Below, piece after piece: positions 7,546 through 15,831 of a stretch of DNA of 36,507 nt; positions within the stretch are counted from its first letter, which is position 1; every line of letters begins with the position of its first letter. The stretch spans positions 941,569 to 978,075 of the forward strand of contig CP070826.1 in assembly GCA_020344435.1 (NCBI GenBank), written 5' to 3'. The stretch comes from Candidatus Bathyarchaeota archaeon. Lineage in GTDB: Archaea > Thermoproteota > Bathyarchaeia > Bathyarchaeales > Bathyarchaeaceae. Below the pieces are notes generated by a model. It saw only the letters and a program-made list of their open reading frames with translations. It was not told the DNA's origin and did no database searches. The position numbers and the translations under genes are program-made.

Positions 7546-8163
7546 TCAGAATCCAATCGTTTCTTCCTGAATCCCTTGATTGGTAATAATGAGGAAATCT
7601 GCTCCATCACCGCTCATGATGTCTCGTCTCACAGCGGATTTCATAGCTCTGACTATCAGTTCTTTCGCTTTCTCTGTAGTCATTCCGTCTTTGTATCGCT
7701 CCTCCAACACTCCGATGGCTATCTCTGCTCCTGAGCCTACGGCGGAGTATCTGTCTGGGATGACTGAACCTAGCACGTCTAATACGTAGAGGGATGCTCC
7801 ATCCTCATCCATTCCGCCCACGATTGTCTGGGTGATTAGCGGGGTTAGTCTGCGGCCAAAGAGCAGGTTTGACATAACCTTCGCCGTTGACTTCACGGGC
7901 ATAGGTCTTCCAGCATCAAGATTGAACAGGTTCGCGTAGGCTTCCACTTCCCTGACTAGAATCTGCATGTCAGAGACCAACCCCGCACAGGCTGCGCCTA
8001 TTCTGTCGGTAATCTTGAAGACTTTCTTTCCAACTCGGCTGATCACCATATAGCCATAGGAAACTCTCTTCTCTGAAGCCAGAATCACGCCGTCAGAGCA
8101 GACTGCGCCGATGGTAGTTGCGCCAGGTATGAAGAAGGGTTGGCGCTGTGAATCTTCGTACAT
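7546..8163 (-). CDS. psmB: 20S proteasome beta subunit lacking the catalytic Thr1
   Basis: Beta-type Ntn-hydrolase fold, 205 residues. Aligned without gaps to the Thermoplasma beta subunit (GTTTVG...ER..GKK), the sequence PGATTIG places Ala15 at the Thr1 position, while Glu31 (E17), Lys47 (K33), the GSG of Ser129 and the RDxxSG carrying Asp166 and Ser169 are kept. So the active-site framework is intact but the nucleophile is missing, and autocatalytic propeptide removal is not expected. Several archaea carry a second, non-catalytic beta subunit like this, which shapes the beta ring alongside an active partner. No alpha subunit or active beta subunit is in the window. The start is ATG 8163 with GAGAGGAAG just upstream. 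Confidence 0.9.
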   Translation of the reverse strand: MYEDSQRQPFFIPGATTIGAVCSDGVILASEKRVSYGYMVISRVGKKVFKITDRIGAACAGLVSDMQILVREVEAYANLFNLDAGRPMPVKSTAKVMSNLLFGRRLTPLITQTIVGGMDEDGASLYVLDVLGSVIPDRYSAVGSGAEIAIGVLEERYKDGMTTEKAKELIVRAMKSAVRRDIMSGDGADFLIITNQGIQEETIGF

Positions 8164-8278
8164 ATTTTCTTCCTCTCGGCTTGATGCAGTATTTTATTGA
8201 GTGACTATCAAGCTTGATGATAAAGTTTCTGGTGTTCACGTAGCCTTGTCCGAGTCATTGCCTAGAGAGTTGATGATT

Positions 8279-9151
8279 TCAGAACCATTTCAGTTTGCAG
8301 TTGATAAGCGCCCACGCAATAATTCCACCGATGATATTGAAGATCATATCGCCGAAGATATTCATGGGCGATTCTGGTCCTATTCTCAATACATTAGAGG
8401 GTGACACAAAGTAAGCGGCTCTTTCCATGAGTTCCCATATCAGCGCCGCAATCATGATGCTGAAGATTGCGAATTCTGCGGACCCCGTTTTTCGTTCAAC
8501 TCTGAAAATCCTGAATCTATCTAGACGAAAATACGAGGCTAGGTTGCTGTATCCGTGATGTTTCACAGCTGTTTTGTAGGCCTTCATGGCCGCCGCTCCT
8601 ATCCCAAATCCCGCCAGCGCATGCATAACCCAGTCGATGCCAAAAATCTGGTAGAGTATGGAGCCTGCAGCCAATACCTGTACCACCAGGGGGATTTTCG
8701 CTAAGAGGGCGGTTCTATAATCCGAAAAGACGCTGTTTGAACACATCTTGAAAAGATTTGCCAAAGCAACCTTTCCAGGATACTTCTTAACGGATATGCG
8801 ATCAGGGCCCCTAGCCATGCTCAAATAAACCGTTGTGCAGACAGTAAGGAAGGCCCAAACTCCAAAAATGCTCCACAAGATGTCTTTCCTTGTGATGTTT
8901 GTGTAGATGGAGAACAGGGAGATTGACTTGAGCAGAGACGCAAGAGAGACCCATTTCAGTGGCATACTTCGATGGAAAACGTGAACTAGAAGGGCGCCAA
9001 ATGGGATGAATACTATGAGGCCCGAATTGAATTCTCTTCTTCCATTGTTCACTTTGTCAGTACACACGTCGAGTTTGACCTCTGGTCGCTCAGAATTTAT
9101 TTTGAGTTTATTTATAATAAACCTAACGGAGCAGCCAAAATGGGGCATCAA
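8279..9151 (-). CDS. Polytopic membrane protein with a DUF2238/YjdF-like C-terminal region
   Basis: About seven hydrophobic segments can be seen (near residues 43-60, 66-85, 92-112, 148-167, 170-188, 228-246 and 266-287). The C-terminal half holds DWVMHALAGFGIGAAA, LIWELMERAAYF and NIFGDMIFNIIGGIIAWAL, that is a His in one membrane helix, W-E-x-x-E in the next and D-x-x-x-N in the last, as in DUF2238/YjdF and VanZ-like proteins. Function is unknown. The start is uncertain: TTG 9151 or ATG 9148 would be leaderless from the shared TATA at 9170, while GTG 9067 (after GAGGT) would fit a second TATA at 9108. The first 40 residues are hydrophilic and may not be translated. Confidence 0.72.
   Translation of the reverse strand: MMPHFGCSVRFIINKLKINSERPEVKLDVCTDKVNNGRREFNSGLIVFIPFGALLVHVFHRSMPLKWVSLASLLKSISLFSIYTNITRKDILWSIFGVWAFLTVCTTVYLSMARGPDRISVKKYPGKVALANLFKMCSNSVFSDYRTALLAKIPLVVQVLAAGSILYQIFGIDWVMHALAGFGIGAAAMKAYKTAVKHHGYSNLASYFRLDRFRIFRVERKTGSAEFAIFSIMIAALIWELMERAAYFVSPSNVLRIGPESPMNIFGDMIFNIIGGIIAWALINCKLKWF
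9108..9121 (-). promoter_or_regulatory. Second AT-rich TATA-like box for the membrane protein gene
   Basis: The minus strand reads GTTTATTATAAATA. It lies inside the longest version of the membrane-protein frame and predicts a transcript from about 9085, which would favour GTG 9067 as start. Confidence 0.35.
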
Positions 9152-9169
9152 GAGCTGCGTATACAGAAG

Positions 9170-9184
9170 CTATAAATAATTAAG
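9170..9184. promoter_or_regulatory. Shared TATA-like element between divergent genes
   Basis: CTATAAATAATTAAG can be read as a TATA box on both strands. On the plus strand it predicts a start near 9200 for nadM (ATG 9223). On the minus strand it predicts one near 9150, at the first codons of the membrane protein. Confidence 0.5.
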
Positions 9185-9222
9185 TCCATCGCGTCAATAA
9201 CAATAGTCTCGGTGCACTTGTT

Positions 9223-9747
9223 ATGACGAACCGTGGGCTCTTTGTGGGAAGGTTCCAACCCTTCCATAAAGGCCATCTTGAGGCTGTGAAGGCCATACTG
9301 AAAAGGGTTGACGAGCTTGTGATAGTCGTCGGCAGCTCTCAGTACAGCCACACACTCGACAATCCGTTCACCGCAGGTGAACGTATTACAATGATCCGGC
9401 GGTCCTTGGAAGAAGAGGATATTACACAATCGAAATATCTGGTTGTTCCCGTGCCAGACCTACACATACATGCAATCTGGGTTGCCCAAGTCGTAGGCTA
9501 TTGCCCAGAATTTGTTGGGGTGTACACAAATGAGCCGCTTACTCGTCGCCTATTCATTGAGGCTGGCTATAGTGTTGAGCCGGTTCCATTCCATAGGCGG
9601 AAGATATACTCATCCACCAACATTCGGAAGAGGATCTTGATTGGAGAAGGTTGGGAAGAACTCGTCGCGGAGAGCGTGGCGGAGTTCATCAAGGAGATTG
9701 ACGGCTTGGAAAGGCTGCGAGACCTAGCAGAAACAGACAAGACCTAG
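9223..9747 (+). CDS. nadM: Nicotinamide-nucleotide adenylyltransferase, archaeal NadM type
   Basis: NadM joins NMN (or NaMN) and ATP to give NAD (or deamido-NAD) and PPi. The archaeal type is shown by GRFQPFHKGH (9-18), containing the HxGH motif of nucleotidylyltransferases, and SSTNIRKRI (130-138), the second ATP-binding signature. The 174-residue length is normal for archaea. The ATG at 9223 follows a short leader of about 20 nt without a Shine-Dalgarno. It is divergent from the membrane protein, and its pathway partner nadC is also in the window. Confidence 0.95.
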   Translation: MTNRGLFVGRFQPFHKGHLEAVKAILKRVDELVIVVGSSQYSHTLDNPFTAGERITMIRRSLEEEDITQSKYLVVPVPDLHIHAIWVAQVVGYCPEFVGVYTNEPLTRRLFIEAGYSVEPVPFHRRKIYSSTNIRKRILIGEGWEELVAESVAEFIKEIDGLERLRDLAETDKT

Positions 9748-9784
9748 AATGGAAATACACGTTGACCCTTGCCCTCGGGAATCA

Positions 9785-9793
9785 ATTTAAATA
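9785..9793 (+). promoter_or_regulatory. TATA-like box before the DUF211 gene
   Basis: ATTTAAATA lies 34-42 nt ahead of ATG 9827. It predicts a start around 9815 and leaves a leader of about 12 nt that includes GGTCTAGG. Confidence 0.5.
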
Positions 9794-9826
9794 CTCGCCA
9801 CCCCACCATATGTACGTAGGTCTAGG

Positions 9827-10123
9827 ATGATAAGAAGACTCGTCTTGGACGTTTTAAAACCCCACAATCCCGGCATAGTCGAGCTTTCTAGAGAGCTTAG
9901 CGAGCTGGATGGCATAGAGGGAGTGAACGTAGTGACTTATGAAATAGATCAGAAAGTCGAGAACGTGAAGATAATCCTTGGGGGAACCAACATAAACTTC
10001 GAAAGCGTAAAGAACAAACTTGAAAGCCTAGGCGCCGCCATACACTCCGTAGACGAGGTTGCCGCAGGTTCCAAAATTGTTGAGGAAGTGAGAACGCCCC
10101 AAGACAGATCAGCCCGGCTCTAG
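9827..10123 (+). CDS. DUF211 family protein
   Basis: A 98-residue ferredoxin-like alpha/beta protein of the archaeal DUF211 family: RLVLDVLKPHNPGIVELSREL, GIEGVNVVTYEIDQKVENVKI and the C-terminal GAAIHSVDEVAAGSKIVEE are the conserved blocks. Structures in the family form ring-like oligomers; no enzyme activity is established and a metal- or ligand-sensing role has been suggested. It has its own promoter, and the kinase-like gene follows 58 nt later on the same strand, after a palindrome. Confidence 0.88.
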   Translation: MIRRLVLDVLKPHNPGIVELSRELSELDGIEGVNVVTYEIDQKVENVKIILGGTNINFESVKNKLESLGAAIHSVDEVAAGSKIVEEVRTPQDRSARL

Positions 10124-10136
10124 AGCAGGGTTAGTG

Positions 10137-10150
10137 GCATATGGATATGC
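10137..10150. repeat. Short palindrome GCATAT-GG-ATATGC between the DUF211 and kinase genes
   Basis: A perfect 6-bp inverted repeat with a 2-bp centre, followed at once by the partly palindromic GCACGCATGCAC. It lies 32 nt ahead of the TTG start of the kinase-like gene and could be an operator, though the loop is too small for an RNA hairpin of this stem alone. Confidence 0.35.
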
Positions 10151-10181
10151 ACGCATGCACAGGGCGCATTGAGGCTTTTCA

Positions 10182-10970
10182 TTGATTGAGGAAGTAGTGG
10201 TTCCTCTGGAGAGACTTCATGAGCCAGAATGCGGGAAGATACTGTGCTATCCACGGTATGACTTGAAGGAATTGAGAAGACGTGTGAGGGAGCTTGAGAA
10301 TCTTGGAGTGCAAGCCTTGGAGTTCAACGGAGAGAAAAGGGCATTCAACATGCCCGTCTTGGGCAAGGGCCATGTTGGCGTTGTTGTCTCAGCAAGCATG
10401 GGTGGACAAAAGGTCGCCCTCAAGATTCGTAGAGTGGATGCAAATCGGAGTGGAATGCTGCATGAAGCTGAGATGCAGAGAAAGGCGAATAGCGCTGGCG
10501 TCGGACCAGATTTGATTGATGCCACTGACAACTTTCTTGTCATGGAGTTTGTTGGAGGAACGACACTGCCCAAATGGATTGAAGGGTTGAAAGAACGCGT
10601 TGAATCCAGGATTCGCCATGTTCTGCTGGCTGTTTTAGAACAATGCTGGAGGCTTGACAAAATGAATCTGGATCATGGAGAACTCAGTAGAGCTCCAAAA
10701 CATATCATAATAGGAGAGAGTGACAAGCCCTGCTTGGTCGATTTCGAAACCGCAAGCTCTGACAGAAGAGCCTCTAACGTAACCTCAATCTGCCAATACC
10801 TGTTCATGGGAAGCTCGGTAGCAAGGATGATTGCAGATAGACTAGGCGAAATCGACAAGGGAGAGCTAATCAAGACTTTGAGGAAGTACAAACAGAAACA
10901 TACAAAAGAAGAGTTTGAAATGGTTCTAGGCGCATGTGGTCTGCGCAAGCTTCGAACGGTTGGATGCTGA
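10182..10970 (+). CDS. COG2112-type predicted serine/threonine protein kinase with HGEL in place of the catalytic HGD/HRD
   Basis: An atypical, RIO/Bud32-related archaeal kinase. The Gly loop is LGKGHVGVV (60-68), the ATP lysine is Lys81 in ALKIRR, the alpha-C acid is in HEAEMQRKAN, the catalytic loop is DHGELSRAPKH (164-174) and the metal-binding motif is DFETAS (187-192). The catalytic Asp of HRD/HGD is a Glu here and DFG is DFE; both agree with my recollection of the family, so this is a subtype feature and not decay. Substrate unknown. The RRASNVTSICQYLF block is also family-specific. The TTG start at 10182 follows GAGG by 7 nt. The first 55 residues lie before the kinase fold. Confidence 0.85.
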   Translation: MIEEVVVPLERLHEPECGKILCYPRYDLKELRRRVRELENLGVQALEFNGEKRAFNMPVLGKGHVGVVVSASMGGQKVALKIRRVDANRSGMLHEAEMQRKANSAGVGPDLIDATDNFLVMEFVGGTTLPKWIEGLKERVESRIRHVLLAVLEQCWRLDKMNLDHGELSRAPKHIIIGESDKPCLVDFETASSDRRASNVTSICQYLFMGSSVARMIADRLGEIDKGELIKTLRKYKQKHTKEEFEMVLGACGLRKLRTVGC

Positions 10971-10999
10971 GACTTCCGCGCACGAATACGAGAGCCTCT

Positions 11000-11127
11000 A
11001 TGGAGACAGAAGACTTGTTCAAGAGATTCTCCACTGAAGAGTTACCACCTTTGACAGACTAGCAGAGCTTCTCTCTTCTCATCCCAACACAGTCAAAGGG
11101 CTACAAGTCTTACAAGAACTAGCATAA
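11000..11127 (+). pseudogene. Small ORF interrupted by a frameshift
   Basis: ATG 11000 opens a frame reading METEDLFKRFSTEELPPLTD that stops at TAG 11060. A second frame of the same strand, open from about 11037, reads FDRLAELLSSHPNTVKGLQVLQELA to TAA 11127. Joined by a one-base shift near 11040 they would give one helical protein of about 40 residues. No family is recognised. It could be a decayed gene, a sequencing indel or two chance frames. Confidence 0.25.
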
Positions 11128-11143
11128 TCAATAGAAGGCAGTG

Positions 11144-12715
11144 CTAAGACTTCTTATGAATCAATGCTCTTTCCACTGCTTCTACGAGTTGTCCACTCCT
11201 AATCAACTTTCTCACTTCTTCTATATCCATGGACATCACTCGGTCTTTCTTCAACGTAGGCACCTTTTCTCTAATCAACGAGTACGCCACTCTCGTTCCT
11301 TGACCGAGTTTTTCAGAGCCTCGAAACTCTACACCCTGTGCCGCACACAAAAGTTCAATAGCCAAAATATACTCTGAATTGGCAAGAATTTTCGCAGCTT
11401 TCCTTGCCGCAATCGATCCCATGCTTACGAAATCTTCAAAGTTCGCTGATGTAGGGATTGAGTCGACACTTGCTGGATGAGCCATGGTTTTGTTCTCTGA
11501 AGCTAATGCGGCCGCCGTGTATTGAACAGACATGAAACCGCTGTGTATTCCCCTCTCAACTTCGCTGTGAATCAGAAAGGGTGGCAATCCATGGCTTAGG
11601 TTCTCATCAACAAGCCTAGCGATTCTCCGCTCTGACATGTTACCAACGGTTGTCACAGCAATCGCCAACAGGTCCATGGCAATCGAAATTGGTTGTCCAT
11701 GGAAGTTTCCACCAGACAGGCACTCTCCATCTTCGGCAAAAATCAAAGGATTATCTGTTGCCGAATTAATTTCGGTCTCGATAATTCCTCTTGCATATGC
11801 GGCGGCGTCTCTGGTCGCTCCTAGAACTTGTGGAACGCACCTCAGACTGTATGGGTCTTGGGGTCGTCTCATCTTGGATTTTCTGGCTTCGTTGATTACC
11901 TCTTGGCTTGATTTTATTATTCGGCTTCCATTTGTGAGTGAGCGTATGTTTTTAGCGGTTTCAATCTGACCTGGATGTGGTCTAACATTGTGTATTTTTT
12001 CATCAAAAGCGTCAGATATCCCACTCAGCGCTTCTAGGCTCAGTGAGGCTGCTATTTCTGCGGTTTTTATCAGCCTTTCCGTGTCGTGGATGGCTAAGAC
12101 TCCAAGTGCCGTCACCATCTGGGTGCCGTTGTTCAAGGCTAATCCTTCCTTGAAATCAAGTCTGACGGGGGTGATGCCCGCCTTCTTCATGGCTTGTTTG
12201 CCATTCATCTCTTTTCCTTCAAACTCTGCTTCACCTTCGCCCATCATAACTAGGGTCATGTGAGACAATGGAGCGAGGTCGCCACTTGCACTCACCGAGC
12301 CTTTTTCTGGGATTAATGGATGTACACCTTTGTTGATCATCTGAACCAGGGTTTCGAGAGTTGCGAGTTTTATTCCGGAGTTTCCCTTGGCGAGGGTATT
12401 CGCCCTCAGGAGCATCAAAGCTCTCGTCGTATCTCTGTCTAGCGGCTTTCCAACACCTGCAGCGTGGCTCCTGATTAAGTTGTATTGTAGCTCTTTGATG
12501 CGCTCAGAGGGAATAATCACGTTGCCAAAGGCTCCAAATCCTGTCGTGACGCCATAGACCACCCTCTTCTTTTCAATGAACTCTTCAAGAGCTCGTCTGG
12601 ATTCTTTCACTTTCTCCCTCGCTTTCCGCGTAATCTCTACAAAACCGTGATTGCGTGAGACTGCAATTACATCTCTTGTAGTCAAGCTTTCTCCGTCAAC
12701 AAGCACACTGTTCAA
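11144..12715 (-). CDS. hutH: Histidine ammonia-lyase
   Basis: HutH removes ammonia from L-histidine to give urocanate, the first step of histidine degradation. The MIO prosthetic group forms from Ala143-Ser144-Gly145 in GSVSASGDLAPLSH. YGVTTGFGAFG (54-64), the conserved catalytic Tyr region, QYNLIRSHAAGVG and GGNFHGQP are all present. At 523 residues it is full length. The family also contains phenylalanine and tyrosine ammonia-lyases, but hutU, hutI and the formiminotransferase next door settle the assignment. It starts at TTG 12715, 10 nt after a strong AGGAGGAGG site, 56 nt downstream of hutU on the same strand. Confidence 0.95.
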   Translation of the reverse strand: MNSVLVDGESLTTRDVIAVSRNHGFVEITRKAREKVKESRRALEEFIEKKRVVYGVTTGFGAFGNVIIPSERIKELQYNLIRSHAAGVGKPLDRDTTRALMLLRANTLAKGNSGIKLATLETLVQMINKGVHPLIPEKGSVSASGDLAPLSHMTLVMMGEGEAEFEGKEMNGKQAMKKAGITPVRLDFKEGLALNNGTQMVTALGVLAIHDTERLIKTAEIAASLSLEALSGISDAFDEKIHNVRPHPGQIETAKNIRSLTNGSRIIKSSQEVINEARKSKMRRPQDPYSLRCVPQVLGATRDAAAYARGIIETEINSATDNPLIFAEDGECLSGGNFHGQPISIAMDLLAIAVTTVGNMSERRIARLVDENLSHGLPPFLIHSEVERGIHSGFMSVQYTAAALASENKTMAHPASVDSIPTSANFEDFVSMGSIAARKAAKILANSEYILAIELLCAAQGVEFRGSEKLGQGTRVAYSLIREKVPTLKKDRVMSMDIEEVRKLIRSGQLVEAVERALIHKKS

Positions 12716-12771
12716 GTCTTGTCTTTCCTCCTCCTTTGAGAGCGGATTATCTGATTGGCAAAGTTTATCAT

Positions 12772-14427
12772 TTATAGCATCGGGGTGTGGATTCCTCTTT
12801 CCTTGGCGATGTCCCTAGCTCTCTGATAGCCCGCGTCGGCATGTCGGATGATGGCAGTTCCAGGGTCAGTGGTTAGAACTCGGATTAACCTTTTCTCAGC
12901 TTTTTCGGTTCCATCTGCGACCAGGCACATTCCAGCGTGGATGCTGTAGCCTATTCCCACTCCACCTCCATGGTGCACTGAAACCCATGTTGCTCCGGCC
13001 ACAGCATTCAGGAGCGCGTTTAGAATTGGCCAGTCTGCTATGGCATCGCTTCCATCGTGCATGCCCTCGGTTTCTCTGTTTGGCGATGCGACGCTTCCAC
13101 CATCTAGGTGATCTCTTCCAATCCATATGGGGCCTGAGAGTCTTCCTTCGCGGACCATATCGTTTATAATCTTCCCGAATCTGGCTCTTTCTCCGAATCC
13201 CAGCCAGCAGACTCTTGCTGGTAGGCCTTGGAACTTTACGTATTTCTTCGCTTTCTGTATCCAGCGGCAGAGTTCCTTGTTGTATGGGAACTCTGCTAAG
13301 ATAACATCGTCCAAGGTGTAGATATCTCTTGGGTCGCCAACTAGAGAGGCCCATCTGAAAGGCCCCCTCCCCTCGCAAAACATCGGTCTTATGTATCTCT
13401 TCACAAATCCTGGAAAGGTAAACGCATCTTTGAAGCCGTTGCTGTATGCTTCCTGTCTAATGTTGTTACCGTACTCAAAGGTGACTGTGCCCTTCTGCAT
13501 CATCTGGACCATGGCCTTTACTTGAGTGTGGATGCTTGCCCTAGCCTTTTCCACGTAACTGTCTGGATCATTTTCCCGAAGTTCATCAGCTTCTTCTACA
13601 GAAAGCCCAGCTGGGTAGTATCCGTTGAGGGGGTCGTGGGCGGCTGTCTGATCAGTGACAACGTCTGGGAAAATTCCCCTCTTTACGAGTTCAGGATGTA
13701 TCTCAGCTGCATTGCCAAGGAGCCCGATACTCCTAGGCGCATTGTCTTCCTTTGCTTTTGTCACTATGTCAATTGCTTCGCCTAGGTCATCAGTCCAATC
13801 TTCGAGATATCCGAATTTCAGCCTGCGTCTTATGGCGTCCTTCCTGATCTCTACGACCAGGGCTACGCCTTCGTTCATGGTTACGGCTAATGGTTGCGCT
13901 CCCCCCATCTCACCCAGACCTGCTGTGAGAACCAATTTTCCTTGTAGGGCTCCGTTAAAGTTCTCCTTTGCGACCGCTGCTAGTGTTTCGTAGGTTCCTT
14001 GCAGGATGCCTTGCGTTCCAATGTACGCCCATGAGCCTGCCGTCATCTGTCCAAACATCATAAGGCCCTTCTGTTCTAACTCGTGGAAGAAATCCCATGA
14101 TGCCCATTTTGGCACGAGCATACTATTGACCAGGAGAGCCCTGGGAGCCCACTCGTGGGTCTTGAAGATCCCAACGGGCTTCCCACTCTGGATTAGAAGG
14201 GTCTCATCGATTTCTAGTTTTCTAAGTGTTTCATCAATCTTGTTGAAGCATTCCCAGTTTCTGGCAGCCTTTCCAGTACCACCATAAACAATAAGGTTCT
14301 CAGAATCCTTCGCAACCTCAGAATCAACAACATTATGCATCATGCGAAGAACACCTTCAATCTGCCAGTTCCTGCAATGCAGCTCGGGGCCTGTTATGCA
14401 TTTCCTTGTCTTTTTCAGCTTGGCCAC
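12772..14427 (-). CDS. hutU: Urocanate hydratase
   Basis: Urocanase adds water to urocanate to give 4-imidazolone-5-propionate, using tightly bound NAD+ as an electrophile. The NAD-binding loop is GLGEMGGAQP (170-179). Other family blocks are QMTAGSWAYIGTQGI, TDQTAAHDPLNGYYP, EYGNNIRQEA, FCEGRGPFRW and VHHGGGVGIGYS. The length of 551 is complete. The GTG start at 14427 is close to GGTGA, about 10 nt from the predicted transcript start, so the exact start is not secure. A strong TATA-like box precedes it, so hutU and hutH can be transcribed apart from hutI. Confidence 0.95.
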   Translation of the reverse strand: MAKLKKTRKCITGPELHCRNWQIEGVLRMMHNVVDSEVAKDSENLIVYGGTGKAARNWECFNKIDETLRKLEIDETLLIQSGKPVGIFKTHEWAPRALLVNSMLVPKWASWDFFHELEQKGLMMFGQMTAGSWAYIGTQGILQGTYETLAAVAKENFNGALQGKLVLTAGLGEMGGAQPLAVTMNEGVALVVEIRKDAIRRRLKFGYLEDWTDDLGEAIDIVTKAKEDNAPRSIGLLGNAAEIHPELVKRGIFPDVVTDQTAAHDPLNGYYPAGLSVEEADELRENDPDSYVEKARASIHTQVKAMVQMMQKGTVTFEYGNNIRQEAYSNGFKDAFTFPGFVKRYIRPMFCEGRGPFRWASLVGDPRDIYTLDDVILAEFPYNKELCRWIQKAKKYVKFQGLPARVCWLGFGERARFGKIINDMVREGRLSGPIWIGRDHLDGGSVASPNRETEGMHDGSDAIADWPILNALLNAVAGATWVSVHHGGGVGIGYSIHAGMCLVADGTEKAEKRLIRVLTTDPGTAIIRHADAGYQRARDIAKERGIHTPML

Positions 14428-14458
14428 ACCTTCACCAGAAGCCTAGAGCAAAAAGACT

Positions 14459-14466
14459 ATTTATAG
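14459..14466 (-). promoter_or_regulatory. TATA-like box for hutU-hutH
   Basis: The minus strand reads CTATAAAT within the 93-nt gap between hutI and hutU, one of the clearest TATA boxes in the window. It predicts transcription from about 14437, ten nucleotides before the hutU GTG, and divides the hut cluster into two transcription units. Confidence 0.6.
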
Positions 14467-14520
14467 GTAGTCTTACCTCTCGTCATTCCATCTGGAACGT
14501 CAGAAAGATTCCACTTCTCT

Positions 14521-15831
14521 TCAGTGAGGAGGAGACTCTTCAGAAATCAAGTTTCGATCGGACTCCCTATCAAAAACAAGGTTTCCATCCTTTACCACCT
14601 TGGCGACCAGATTCACACCGAAGTGGTAACCTAGGAACCTATGATTTGGCACGTTCAAAACTAAGATGTCCGCCCTTTTTCCAAGCTCCAGGCTTCCAAT
14701 GTCGTGACCCCGGTTTATAGCATGGGCAGCATTTATTGTCGCCGCAGCTATTGCCTCTGCCGGCGTCATCCTCATTTGATGGCAGGCCAAGGCAATTGTC
14801 ATCTGCTGGTTCTCCCCCCAACAGCTCGGGTTATAGTCCGTTCCCAACGAGACAGGTACCCCCAACTCCATCATCCTCTTGGCATTGGCGTACAGTCGTG
14901 TCATCAGTGTAAAGGACGCTGCAGGAAGCAGAACCGCAATCACCCCCTGATCCGCCATTAGCTGTAGACTGGCATCAGAAGAAAAGAGCAGATGACTAGC
15001 CGAGATGGCTTGCATCTCGGCCGCCAACTCGGCTCCACCAAATCCAGTCAGTTCGTCCGCATGCAGTTTTGCCGCTAAACCATGTCTGATTCCTTGGGAG
15101 AGAATCTCTCTCGAGTGTTCAATATTGAATACTCCTCGTTCGCAGAATACATCGCAGAACTCCGCTAACTTGCGGGCTGCAACCTCTGGAATCATCTCAT
15201 CTGCAACAAGGTCAACGTATCCAGCAGTGTTATCCTTGTATTCGGAGGGGACCGCGTGTGCTCCAAGAAATGTCGGTACGATCTCTATGGGGTGTTCTGT
15301 GTTTGCGAGTTTCATGACTTCTAGGCATTTCAACTCGTCTTCTGTGGTTAGTCCGTAGCCGCTCTTTGCCTCAACTGTTGTTGTGCCATGCTCCAGCATA
15401 ATAGACAATGTTTTCCTGCAGCCCTCAAGCAGCTCCTCTTTGCCTGCTTTTCTAGTCTCCCTCATAGTCTTCAAGATTCCCCCTCCCTTCTGGAGGATCT
15501 CCAAGTAGGAGGCGCCCTCTAGCCTCATCTCAAACTCTTCCTCCCTCGAGCCCGCGAAGACCAGGTGCGTGTGAGGGTCCACAAAGCCTGGCATGACAAC
15601 TCTTTTGCTTGCGTCTATGACGTTACTGCTCTCAATTTTCTCCCTGATCATATCGGTCTTTCCTACACGCACCACTCTTCCGTTTCTGATAGCAACTGCA
15701 CCGTCCATGATGATGCCTAAATCTCGCATTCTCTTCCCTAGAATCGGCTTTCTGGATCCTCCCCTGATGGTTAGAAGTTCGCTTGCTCTTTCAATCAATA
15801 GATCTGCTTCTTCTTTGGCCACCTTTCTCAT
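14521..15831 (-). CDS. hutI: Imidazolonepropionase
   Basis: HutI opens the imidazolone ring of 4-imidazolone-5-propionate to N-formimino-L-glutamate. It belongs to the amidohydrolase superfamily: the metal-binding HxH is His87 and His89 in DPHTHLVFAGSREEEF, a third ligand lies in HADELTGFGGAEL, and the late Asp in SLGTDYNPSC completes the site. SGYGLTTEDELK is also characteristic. The length (436) is a little above the usual 400-410 because of an N-terminal extension of about 20 residues; a later start is possible. It overlaps the end of the formiminotransferase gene by 4 nt. Confidence 0.94.
   Translation of the reverse strand: MRKVAKEEADLLIERASELLTIRGGSRKPILGKRMRDLGIIMDGAVAIRNGRVVRVGKTDMIREKIESSNVIDASKRVVMPGFVDPHTHLVFAGSREEEFEMRLEGASYLEILQKGGGILKTMRETRKAGKEELLEGCRKTLSIMLEHGTTTVEAKSGYGLTTEDELKCLEVMKLANTEHPIEIVPTFLGAHAVPSEYKDNTAGYVDLVADEMIPEVAARKLAEFCDVFCERGVFNIEHSREILSQGIRHGLAAKLHADELTGFGGAELAAEMQAISASHLLFSSDASLQLMADQGVIAVLLPAASFTLMTRLYANAKRMMELGVPVSLGTDYNPSCWGENQQMTIALACHQMRMTPAEAIAAATINAAHAINRGHDIGSLELGKRADILVLNVPNHRFLGYHFGVNLVAKVVKDGNLVFDRESDRNLISEESPPH

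Noticed and set aside
8201..8404. 67-codon plus-strand frame opposite the end of the membrane protein gene
   Set aside because: It overlaps the well-supported membrane protein on the other strand and has no signals or recognisable sequence.
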